Assembly: GCA_937911965.1 (NCBI GenBank)
Contig: CALDPL010000221.1
Span: 1-9,034 of the forward strand
Direction of reading: 5' to 3'
Length of the DNA stretch: 9,034 nucleotides
From: an uncultured Allomuricauda sp.
GTDB lineage: Bacteria > Bacteroidota > Bacteroidia > Flavobacteriales > Flavobacteriaceae
Shown: one piece after another, positions 1 through 6,391 of the stretch
Position numbering within the stretch: position 1 is the stretch's first letter
How the letters are laid out: every line of letters starts with the position of its first letter
Translations under genes and position numbers: made by a program
Notes under the pieces: model-generated
Database searches by the model: none
What the model was told of the DNA's origin: nothing
Seen by the model: only the letters and a program-made list of their open reading frames with translations

Positions 1-165
1 ATCTGAATAAAATAGAGCCAGGTCTTCCTCCTCGCCTATGTCCATTTCGCTGATCTTGAAAGTCTGCTCAGTCATTCCCTGCTCGAACTTCAATAAATAC
101 TTGTTGTTCCAAGAAAACAACGAAATCTTGATCCCATTTCTAGAAAATTCCTTGACTACTCTCAT
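1..165 (-). CDS. Small conserved hypothetical protein, 3' end cut by window edge
   Basis: This is the first 55 codons of a gene that continues past the left edge. I translated it from an ATG at 165-163 that overlaps the TGA of the upstream gene as ATGA. The protein starts MRVVKEFSRNGIKISLFSWN and goes on with an alternating hydrophobic/polar pattern (KYLLKFEQ, then EQTFKIS) followed by an acidic stretch (EEED), suggesting a small soluble beta-rich protein. There is no signal peptide or membrane segment. It vaguely resembles short flavobacterial hypothetical proteins that I recall but cannot check; I assign no function. The ATGA overlap suggests translational coupling to the OsmC-like end of the preceding gene. 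GC is about 40%, well below the window average. Confidence 0.72.
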   Translation of the reverse strand, partial: MRVVKEFSRNGIKISLFSWNNKYLLKFEQGMTEQTFKISEMDIGEEEDLALFYSD

Positions 166-839
166 GCTAACCTGGTAACCAGTGCGGAATAGGTAATCTC
201 CGATTTCAGGGAGGAAGCTACGGAGCAATATTTCTCGACCGCAAGTTTGATCACTTTTTGAAACTCTTCCTGGGTGGCATCGCGAGAGGAGAGTATAAAT
301 TTAAGGTTTATGGACTTGTAAAACGCAGGTATTCCTTCATTTCGGTCTCCTTCAGCTTCAACTTTGAAATCTAGGATTTTCCTTCTCTTCTTTTTCTTGG
401 GATTGAAGCCGTTTTCCTGTAGTTCGACAAAGGCTTTGTATTTGTCCTCGGGCAGTCCTGCCTTCAGTGCCTCGTCCTGGCTTTTATCGATTTTCTCGAA
501 CTCTTCCTTCATTTTTAGGGGCTCCAACTGCAGGATTTGGAGTTCGATGCGCTGTTGGACCGATTGGATCAGGGTGGTCCGTACCACGGCCTCTTCAAAG
601 GGGTCCAGCCCCAGGGCCTCTGATATTTTCGGCATTTGTCCATCCACGATTTCCTGGGCCGTGGGCGGGGTTTCATCCTTTTTGGACGCCGTCGGACCGG
701 CCTGTGGGATACTGCTGCGCTGCCTTCCGTACATCCCACCATAATAAGGGGAGCCGTAACCGTATTGGGCCACAAGTTCATTTATGCCGAACACGCCCAA
801 CAAAAAACCCATTAATATGAGACCTTGAATTCGTTTCAT
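162..839 (-). CDS. Secreted hypothetical protein fused to the C-terminal half of an OsmC-family domain
   Basis: The protein has 225 residues. The ATG at 839-837 is chosen because it begins a clear Sec signal peptide (MKRIQGLILMGFLLGVFG, likely cleavage after LVA near residue 24); an in-frame extension to 1061 would run through the arsC gene and is rejected. Residues 25-45 are Gly/Tyr-rich, and 55-145 form a charged, probably helical region ending in LPEDKYKAF and a Lys/Arg-rich stretch at 148-154. From about 151 the sequence matches the second half of OsmC/YhfA-type proteins: DFKVEAEGDR, INLKFIL, then a helix with VEKYCSVASSLK (Cys205, the second conserved OsmC cysteine) and a final strand ITYSALV. 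The N-terminal OsmC half with the first redox cysteine is missing. OsmC proteins are normally cytosolic hydroperoxide-reducing enzymes of about 135-145 residues, so peroxidase activity is unlikely here. Function of the secreted half is unknown. Confidence 0.85.
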   Translation of the reverse strand: MKRIQGLILMGFLLGVFGINELVAQYGYGSPYYGGMYGRQRSSIPQAGPTASKKDETPPTAQEIVDGQMPKISEALGLDPFEEAVVRTTLIQSVQQRIELQILQLEPLKMKEEFEKIDKSQDEALKAGLPEDKYKAFVELQENGFNPKKKKRRKILDFKVEAEGDRNEGIPAFYKSINLKFILSSRDATQEEFQKVIKLAVEKYCSVASSLKSEITYSALVTRLA

Positions 840-907
840 AGGTGTTAAAGATATGATTTTGCGTGGGAAACAGGAAATATTTATTATAAAATAGGTGACT
901 GCCAGTA

Positions 908-1270
908 CTATAACAGAGTTTTGATCAAGATAGGGGGGCGGCCTATCAGGGCTTTGCCGCCTTGGACCACTATGGGACGTTCGATGAGTTTGGGATGTTC
1001 CACCATGGCCTTGAGGATGGAGGCATCCGATAGCCGTTTCCCCTTGAACTGCTCCTTCCATATCCTTTCATTCTTGCGCACCAGGTCAATGGGGGAAATG
1101 CCCAATTTTTGAATCAGGTCCCGGAGCTCCTCCACGCTGGGAGGTTGGTCCATATAAAGCACCACTTCGTATTCCTTTCCCGACTTCTCCAGGATTTCCA
1201 GGCCCTCCCTGGATTTTCCACAGCGGGGGTTGTGATAGATTTTCAACATAGCCGTTAAATTGATCGTCAT
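908..1270 (-). CDS. arsC: ArsC/YfgD-family arsenate reductase-like protein
   Basis: A thioredoxin-fold protein of the ArsC/Spx/YfgD family (120 residues from this start). The family signature [12 protein letters not shown] sits at the N-terminus, with the catalytic cysteine at Cys17. Arginines equivalent to the three used by R773-type ArsC are visible: Arg65 (DLVRKNE), Arg98 (LIERPIVV) and Arg111 (ALIGRPP). Such enzymes reduce arsenate to arsenite with glutathione/glutaredoxin, but many chromosomal YfgD-type members have no proven arsenate role and there is no arsR or arsB here, so function is inferred from family only. The start at 1270 makes an ATGA overlap with prfB; a second ATG at 1249 would give a 113-residue protein beginning [10 protein letters not shown], closer to typical homologues, so the start is uncertain. 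It is probably cotranscribed with prfB. Confidence 0.9.
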   Translation of the reverse strand: MTINLTAMLKIYHNPRCGKSREGLEILEKSGKEYEVVLYMDQPPSVEELRDLIQKLGISPIDLVRKNERIWKEQFKGKRLSDASILKAMVEHPKLIERPIVVQGGKALIGRPPILIKTLL

Positions 1271-2362
1271 TCCACTTTTTGCCCCATCATCATCAGATAG
1301 GCCTTTAGAAAGGGATCGATTTCCCCGTCCATCACGGCATCCACGTTTCCGGTTTCCTCCCCGGTACGGACATCCTTGACCAGTTTATAGGGATGCATGA
1401 CGTAGTTCCGGATCTGTGAGCCCCATTCTATCTTCATTTTTGAGGATTCGATCTCCGCCCTGGCCTCCTGTTTTTTGCGCAGCTCGATCTCGTACAATTG
1501 GGATTTGAGCATTTTCAGGGCCGTTGCCCGGTTTTCGTGCTGTGAACGCGAATCCGAACAGGAAATTTGGATTCCCGTGGGCTTGTGGACCAATTGCACC
1601 TTGGTTTCCACCTTGTTCACATTCTGTCCCCCGGCACCGCTGGAACGTGCCGTGGTGATCTCGATATCGGAGGGATTGATCTCGATTTCGATGCTGTCGT
1701 CCACCAAGGGATATACATAGACCGAAACAAAGGAGGTATGCCTCTTGGCATTGCTGTCGAACGGGGAGATTCGCACCAGACGATGCACCCCGTTCTCTCC
1801 CTTGAGCCACCCAAAGGCGTATTCCCCCTCGATTTCCAAGGTCACCGTTTTGATGCCGGCCACATCCCCTTCCTGATAGTTCAGTTCCCTGACCTTATAT
1901 CCGTTGTTCTCGGCCCACATCAAATACATCCTCATGAGCATGCCGGCCCAATCACAGCTCTCGGTGCCCCCGGCCCCCGCGGTGATCTGCAGGACCGCGG
2001 TCAGTTCATCCCCTTCATCGGACAACATGTTCTTGAACTCCAGTTTCTCGATGGCCTCCGCTGCCGTTCCATACTGTTTGGCGACCTCTTCCGGACTAAC
2101 CTCCCCCGCCTGCTGGAATTCCATCAAGACCTCCAGGTCCCCGACCAAGCTTTCGGCCTCCTCGTACTCTTCCACCCATTTTTTCTTGGATTTCAGGGCC
2201 TGCATCTGCAGCTGTGCCTCCTGGGGGTGGTTCCAAAAATCCGGTTCGAGGGTCTTTTCCTCTTCGTTCTCTATTTCAATGCGTTTGGCATCTACGTCAA
2301 AGATACCTCCTTAACGCACCAAGGCGCTCAATAAGATCCTTTTGCTGATCTGTGTTGACCAT
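1267..2362 (-). CDS. prfB: Peptide chain release factor 2 (RF2), with programmed +1 frameshift
   Basis: RF2 recognises UGA and UAA stop codons and triggers peptide release on the ribosome. The gene is in two frames: 21 codons from ATG 2362-2360 ([10 protein letters not shown]... ending LRRYL) reach an in-frame TGA at 2299-2297, and a +1 shift there continues as [10 protein letters not shown] to the TGA stop at 1269-1267, giving about 364 residues, the usual RF2 length (E. coli 365). The join LRRYL-DVDAK lines up with LRGYL-DYDAK of E. coli. Diagnostic motifs are the SPF stop-codon anticodon tripeptide (residues 199-201, in [10 protein letters not shown]) and the catalytic GGQ (244-246, in [11 protein letters not shown]). 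An ATG at 2205 would give a truncated 312-residue product lacking part of domain 1; I reject it as the start. A short AAGGA precedes the ATG at 2362. It is first in a leftward gene run and overlaps arsC by ATGA. Confidence 0.97.
2296..2311 (-). promoter_or_regulatory. RF2 programmed +1 frameshift site
   Basis: The minus strand reads AGGAGG TAT CTT TGA C. This is the well-known autoregulatory element of prfB: an internal Shine-Dalgarno-like AGGAGG, three bases, then the slippery CTT followed by a TGA stop and C. In E. coli the element is AGG GGG TAT CTT TGA C, so the slippery part is identical and the internal SD here is an even closer match to the anti-SD. When RF2 is scarce, termination at TGA is slow, the ribosome slips forward one base and full RF2 is made; when RF2 is plentiful, translation ends after 21 codons. 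Confidence 0.96.
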
Positions 2363-2550
2363 AATCCTTAAAATTTTGCGTAAAAATAAGCTTCTTTCTG
2401 CAGATGACCACAGAAATGGGAACATAATGGCCGACTTTCCCAGGCTGGAGATCGGGTCTATGGGCCGCCCCGGTAATTGGTTCCTCTACGGGACATCGGG
2501 GACAATATTCCAAATGAAATGCATAATTTTATGGCCAACTTAGACAGGAT
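2363..2550. other. Divergent intergenic region between prfB and the metalloprotease gene
   Basis: 188 bases separate the two divergent starts and must hold both promoters. The ends are AT-rich (about 2363-2400 and 2502-2540) and the centre is GC-rich. On the minus strand TATTTTTA (about 2384-2391), and on the plus strand TAATTTTA (2523-2530), each match the Bacteroidota -7 consensus TAnnTTTG in all but the last base, but I see no convincing TTG at the -33 distance for either, so I do not call them promoters. The short open frames crossing this stretch have no recognisable protein features. Confidence 0.6.
2468..2501. other. Imperfect GC-rich hairpin in the divergent intergenic region
   Basis: CCCCG (2468-2472) pairs with CGGGG (2497-2501), and inside it GTTCC (2480-2484) pairs with GGGAC (2490-2494, one G-T wobble) around a five-base loop. 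The two stems are separated by an asymmetric bulge (7 bases on the left, 2 on the right). There is no following T-run, so it is not a plain intrinsic terminator. It could be leader RNA structure for the metalloprotease transcript or an operator, or simply chance pairing in GC-rich DNA. Confidence 0.3.
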
Positions 2551-4953
2551 ATGGAAAACAGACTTTGGCTAACGTACCTCTTTTATTTTATCGGCATCTC
2601 CCTCTTTGCCCAAACCTTTGAAAAGACCAAGGACTTTCAAAAATTCAGCGGGTATTTCAATTTTTACTTTGACGATGATACGGACAAGATCTACCTGCAG
2701 GTGGACCACCTGGAGCGGGATTTCCTCTACGTGTATTCCCTGAGCAGCGGTATCGGCAGCAATGATATCGGCTTGGACCGAGGACAATTGGGCAATGAAC
2801 AATTGGTCCATTTCAAAAAGGCGGGGAACAAACTGCTGTTGGTACAGCCCAATATGAAGTTCCGGGCCCTGACGGACAATGCCCTGGAGCGGAAATCCGT
2901 GGAACAGGCCTTTGCAAAATCCGTGCTGCACGGATTTAAGATCGAGGAACAGTCCAAAGGGAGTTACCTGATCGATTTTACGGATTTTTTGATGCGGGAC
3001 GCCCACGGGGTCGCCGTACGACTGAAAGGGAGCAAACAGGGAAGCTATTCCCTGGACCTTGGAAAGAGCGCCCTGGCCTTTGAACGGACCAAGGCCTTTC
3101 CCAAAAATGTGGAGTTCGATGTCACCCTGACCTTTAAGGGCGATCCACAAGGGGCTTGGATCCGATCGGTGGCCCCCAATGCCTCTTTGGTGACCGTGGC
3201 CCAGCACCACTCCCTGATCGAATTGCCGGACGACAAATACAGCATGAGGGCCTTCGATCCCCGCAGCGGTTCCTTTCCCTTTTCCTATTACGACTACGCC
3301 AGCCCCGTTCATGAACCGATCCTGAAACAATTCATCAGACGGCACCGATTGCAGAAGAAGAACCCCGGGGCCGCCATGAGCGAGGCGGTAAGGCCCATAG
3401 TGTACTATTTGGACAACGGTACCCCGGAACCCATCCGTTCCGCCCTTTTGGACGGGGCCCGATGGTGGAACCAGGCCTTTGAGGCCATTGGGTACAAGAA
3501 CGCCTTTCAGGTCAAGGTCCTTCCGGATGATGCCGACCCCCTGGATGTGCGCTACAATGTGATCCAGTGGGTACACCGCTCCACCAGGGGATGGAGCTAT
3601 GGCGCCAGTGTCACAGACCCCAGGACCGGGGAGATCATCAAGGGACATGTCAGCCTTGGCAGCCTGCGGATCCGCCAGGATTTTATGATCGCCCAGGCCT
3701 TGATGGACAGGCCCTTTGCAGCCAACGACACGAATCACGGACCCATGTTGGAACTTGCCCTGGCCAGGATCAGGCAATTGTCCGCTCATGAAATCGGCCA
3801 CACCCTGGGCTTTGCCCACAATTTTGCGGCCAGCCCGAGCAACAATGCCTCGGTAATGGATTACCCACACCCCCGGTTCACCCTTGAGGGCAACACCATA
3901 GGGTTTTCAAATGCCTACGCCACCGGAATGGGTGCATGGGACAAAACGATCGTGGAGTACTCCTATTCGGACATTCCCCAGGGACAGGGGGAGCGGGAGT
4001 ACCTTGACGGGATCCTGAAAAGAGCCCAGGAAGCCGGCCTGCGCTATATTTCCGATCGGGATGCCCGGCCTGCCGGGGGTGCCCATCCCTTGGCCCATTT
4101 ATGGGACAATGGCAAAGATCCGATCCAGGAGCTGGAACGCATGATGGAAATCCGAAAAAGGGCCATCGATAATTTTTCCATCGACAACATCCGCAGCTGG
4201 GAACCCAATTCCACCCTGGAGGACGTGTTCGTACCCCTCTATTTCTTCCACCGCTATCAGGTCGAGGCCGTCTCCAAGGTCATAGGGGGGCTGGACTACA
4301 ACTATGCGGTCAAGGGCGGGGGACAGCTCCCGGTGGAGACCGTGGACCAAGGGATGCAACGGCGGGCTTTGAAAGGCCTGCTCAAGACCTTGGATGCCGA
4401 AAAAATTGCCATTCCCAAGGATAAATTGGACCTATTTCCCCCCAGGGCCATGGGTTTTCCCTCCTCCAGGGAATCCTTCAAGGGCAGGAACGGGGTGGGC
4501 TTTGACGCCCTTTCCGCCGCGGAGACCGCGGCCGAAATGACCCTGGGACTCCTGTTCCACCCAGAGCGGGCTTCCCGCCTGATCCAACAAAAAAGCCTTG
4601 ACAGGGGCCAATTGGGCCTGGACGACCTGTTCGATCAGACGGTCAAGTCGAGTTTCGGGCTATCGCACAGGGACCCCTATTGGACAGAGGTACAGAACAA
4701 TATAAATTTTAGGGTACTCCACCATATCATGGGCCTTGCAGCAGAGGATGGGGTACATCCCCAGGTCAATGCCCTGGCCTACGAAACCCTTAAAGATTTG
4801 AAGTCCCAATTGTTGGCCGGGGGAAAGAATGCCATCTCCGCCGAGTTGGTGCGGAGGATCGATGCCTTTTTGGAAGAACCCTCGGAGTTCGAACCACTCC
4901 GGGCACCGAGTATCCCGGACGGTTCCCCCATCGGAATGGATTGTATGGATTAA
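2551..4953 (+). CDS. Secreted zinc-dependent metalloprotease (DUF5117/DUF4953 type)
   Basis: An 800-residue protein with an N-terminal Sec signal peptide (MENRLWLTYLFYFIGISLFA, cleavage probably before QTFEK). Residues about 25-240 have the character of the DUF5117 region (LERDFLYVYSLSSG, IGLDRGQL). A metzincin-type zinc site follows: HEIGHTLGFAH with His413, Glu414, His417 and His423, and a Met-turn SVMDYPHP (Met436) 13 residues later, as in DUF4953 proteins. About 360 further residues complete the usual C-terminal region. The substrate is not known; Bacteroidota members are generally listed as exported zinc metalloproteases. No T9SS C-terminal sorting domain or lipoprotein cysteine is visible, so I infer a periplasmic enzyme. 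Only a weak AGG lies just before the ATG, which is normal in this phylum. It is followed after 9 bases by the threonine aldolase gene, probably in one transcript. Confidence 0.93.
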   Translation: MENRLWLTYLFYFIGISLFAQTFEKTKDFQKFSGYFNFYFDDDTDKIYLQVDHLERDFLYVYSLSSGIGSNDIGLDRGQLGNEQLVHFKKAGNKLLLVQPNMKFRALTDNALERKSVEQAFAKSVLHGFKIEEQSKGSYLIDFTDFLMRDAHGVAVRLKGSKQGSYSLDLGKSALAFERTKAFPKNVEFDVTLTFKGDPQGAWIRSVAPNASLVTVAQHHSLIELPDDKYSMRAFDPRSGSFPFSYYDYASPVHEPILKQFIRRHRLQKKNPGAAMSEAVRPIVYYLDNGTPEPIRSALLDGARWWNQAFEAIGYKNAFQVKVLPDDADPLDVRYNVIQWVHRSTRGWSYGASVTDPRTGEIIKGHVSLGSLRIRQDFMIAQALMDRPFAANDTNHGPMLELALARIRQLSAHEIGHTLGFAHNFAASPSNNASVMDYPHPRFTLEGNTIGFSNAYATGMGAWDKTIVEYSYSDIPQGQGEREYLDGILKRAQEAGLRYISDRDARPAGGAHPLAHLWDNGKDPIQELERMMEIRKRAIDNFSIDNIRSWEPNSTLEDVFVPLYFFHRYQVEAVSKVIGGLDYNYAVKGGGQLPVETVDQGMQRRALKGLLKTLDAEKIAIPKDKLDLFPPRAMGFPSSRESFKGRNGVGFDALSAAETAAEMTLGLLFHPERASRLIQQKSLDRGQLGLDDLFDQTVKSSFGLSHRDPYWTEVQNNINFRVLHHIMGLAAEDGVHPQVNALAYETLKDLKSQLLAGGKNAISAELVRRIDAFLEEPSEFEPLRAPSIPDGSPIGMDCMD

Positions 4954-4962
4954 AACTGCCCT

Positions 4963-5988
4963 ATGGAAATAAATTTGATCAGCGATACGGTCACCAAACC
5001 GACCCCGGCCATGTTGGAGGCCATGATGTCCGCCAAGGTCGGGGATGACGTCTTCAAGAACGACCCCACCGTGAATGAATTGGAGGCCCGGGTGGCGGAT
5101 TATTTTGGAATGGAGGCCGCCCTGTTCTTTCCCAGCGGGACGATGACCAACCAGACGGCCATAAAGGTTCATACCGAGCCGGGAGAGCAGCTCATTTGCG
5201 ACACCTATGCCCACGTATTCAATTTTGAAGGGGGAGGGGCGAGCTTTAACAGTGGGGTATCCTGCAAACTCGTGGAAGGAGACAGGGGGATGATGACCGC
5301 GGCCCAGGTCGAGGCCGCCATCAATCCCCCGGATTTTTATCACAGCCCCCGGACCGCCTTGGTCTGCATTGAGAATACGACCAATAAGGGGGGAGGGGCC
5401 TGTTGGGACCTTGGGGAGTTGCGCAGGATCGGGGAACTCTGTGGGGAACACGGCCTGAAATATCATCTGGACGGGGCCCGATTGTGGAATGCCCTGGTCA
5501 AAAATGGGGAGGACCCCAAGGACTATGGAAACCTTTTCGATTCCATAAGCGTCTGTTTCAGCAAGGGCCTGGGCTGCCCGGTGGGCTCGGTCTTGCTGGG
5601 AAATGGGGAAACGATCCAAAAGGCCCTGAGGATCAGAAAGATCTTGGGCGGGGGAATGCGGCAATCCGGATATTTGGCCGCTGCGGCCCTCTACGCCATG
5701 GACCACCATATCGATAGGTTGGCGGAGGACCACCAAAGGGCCGCCGAGATCGGGAAGGTGTTGAAGGGCTTGGGGTTCATCAAAAAAGTGGAGCCCGTGG
5801 AGACCAATATCATCATCTTTGAGATCGATGGGGACAAATTGTCCCAAAAGGATTTCCTCGATCAATTGGCCGGGAACCAAGTGTCCATTATTGGAATGGG
5901 CCAGGGAAAATTGCGGATTGTCACCCATTTGGACTACGGCCCGCAGATGCACCGACACTTTTTGGGCGTCCTGAAAGCCATGGGGTAG
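4963..5988 (+). CDS. ltaE: Low-specificity L-threonine aldolase (PLP-dependent)
   Basis: A 341-residue fold-type I PLP enzyme of the threonine aldolase family, which splits L-threonine/allo-threonine into glycine and acetaldehyde in the cytosol. Visible family marks are the N-terminal LISDTVTKPTPAMLEAM, the VGDDVF segment, the FFPSGTMTNQ phosphate-binding stretch, the YHLDGARLWNA motif (Asp170 and Arg173, cofactor contacts) and SVCFSKGLGCPVGS with the Schiff-base lysine at Lys201. Length and motif order are as in E. coli LtaE (333 residues), so the gene is complete. It begins 9 bases after the metalloprotease stop, suggesting cotranscription; peptide breakdown and amino acid cleavage would fit a shared nutritional role, but that is inference. 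It converges with ybaB, with only 17 bases between the two stops. Confidence 0.95.
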   Translation: MEINLISDTVTKPTPAMLEAMMSAKVGDDVFKNDPTVNELEARVADYFGMEAALFFPSGTMTNQTAIKVHTEPGEQLICDTYAHVFNFEGGGASFNSGVSCKLVEGDRGMMTAAQVEAAINPPDFYHSPRTALVCIENTTNKGGGACWDLGELRRIGELCGEHGLKYHLDGARLWNALVKNGEDPKDYGNLFDSISVCFSKGLGCPVGSVLLGNGETIQKALRIRKILGGGMRQSGYLAAAALYAMDHHIDRLAEDHQRAAEIGKVLKGLGFIKKVEPVETNIIIFEIDGDKLSQKDFLDQLAGNQVSIIGMGQGKLRIVTHLDYGPQMHRHFLGVLKAMG

Positions 5989-6005
5989 CCCCCGGAATTA
6001 CGCTT

Positions 6006-6332
6006 TTACTTAAAAAAAGAATCCATGCCCGGAATGTTGGGCATGCCTTCCTTGGCCACTGCGGCGAGTTCCGCTTCGTTGACCGCCGTGGCCTTTTCGA
6101 TGGCGCGGTTCAGGGTGAGGATCAAAAGATCCTCCAAATGCTCCCGGTCCCCGAGCAGGGATTGGTCGATGGACAGGGACTTGATCGCACGATTTGCCGT
6201 AAGGCTGACCTTTACGAGCCCATCTGTGGAGCTTTCATCCACAAGGACCGTGTCCAGTCTCGCTTTTGTGGCCTCCACTTTTTTTTGGGTCTCCTTGAGT
6301 TTCCCCATCATGCCCATGATATCTCCAAACAT
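6006..6332 (-). CDS. ybaB: YbaB/EbfC-family nucleoid-associated protein
   Basis: A 108-residue protein of the YbaB/EbfC family, small dimeric DNA-binding proteins that coat the nucleoid. It has the expected layout: an N-terminal Met/Gly-rich segment ([18 protein letters not shown]) entering a long charged helix, a central beta region ([19 protein letters not shown], matching the family's G-x-V-x-V-x-x-N pattern), and a C-terminal helix with [10 protein letters not shown] followed by a short Met/Gly/Pro-rich tail ([13 protein letters not shown]). Length is typical (about 100-110). In many bacteria ybaB sits beside dnaX and recR; here it does not, and is instead a single gene divergent from ptrB and convergent with ltaE. 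A promoter box lies upstream at 6360-6386. Confidence 0.95.
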   Translation of the reverse strand: MFGDIMGMMGKLKETQKKVEATKARLDTVLVDESSTDGLVKVSLTANRAIKSLSIDQSLLGDREHLEDLLILTLNRAIEKATAVNEAELAAVAKEGMPNIPGMDSFFK

Positions 6333-6359
6333 ATTTTCAAATTTTTAAAAGCATATCGA

Positions 6360-6386
6360 CAAAAGTATTAATTTGGTCAAAATCAA
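6360..6386 (-). promoter_or_regulatory. Bacteroidota-type promoter for ybaB
   Basis: The minus strand carries TACTTTTG at 6367-6360, a perfect match to the Bacteroidota -7 consensus TAnnTTTG. A TTG at 6386-6384 is 16 bases upstream; another TTG lies 22 bases upstream. It is 27 bases before the ybaB ATG, leaving a leader of roughly 20 bases. The boxes were found by eye and no transcription start is known. Confidence 0.5.
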
Positions 6387-6391
6387 ATCCA

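Noticed and set aside
846..853. TATCTTTA on the minus strand as a promoter for the secreted/OsmC gene
   Set aside because: It lacks the final G of TAnnTTTG, lies only a few bases from the ATG and has no clear TTG at the -33 distance; cotranscription with prfB-arsC is equally possible.
840..1061. N-terminal extension of the secreted/OsmC protein by 74 codons
   Set aside because: It would overlap arsC in another frame and bury the signal peptide at residue 75; the ATG at 839 gives a proper signal sequence.
2299..2362. prfB as a pseudogene broken by an in-frame TGA
   Set aside because: The sequence around the TGA is the known RF2 programmed frameshift element, and the +1 frame restores a full-length protein.
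2569..3870. Long minus-strand open frame (433 codons) opposite the metalloprotease
   Set aside because: Its translation is low-complexity Gly/His/Gln/Val-rich with no motif, and it lies entirely antisense to a gene with clear catalytic motifs. Long antisense frames are expected in biased, GC-rich coding DNA.
4660..5958. Long minus-strand open frame (432 codons) opposite ltaE
   Set aside because: It spans two plus-strand genes and has no recognisable domain; it is an antisense shadow of the threonine aldolase codon pattern.
5982..5992. GGGG-TAG-CCCC hairpin over the ltaE stop as a bidirectional terminator
   Set aside because: The stem is four bases with a three-base loop, overlaps the stop codon, and has no adjoining T-run on either strand; the nearest T-run is about 12 bases away.
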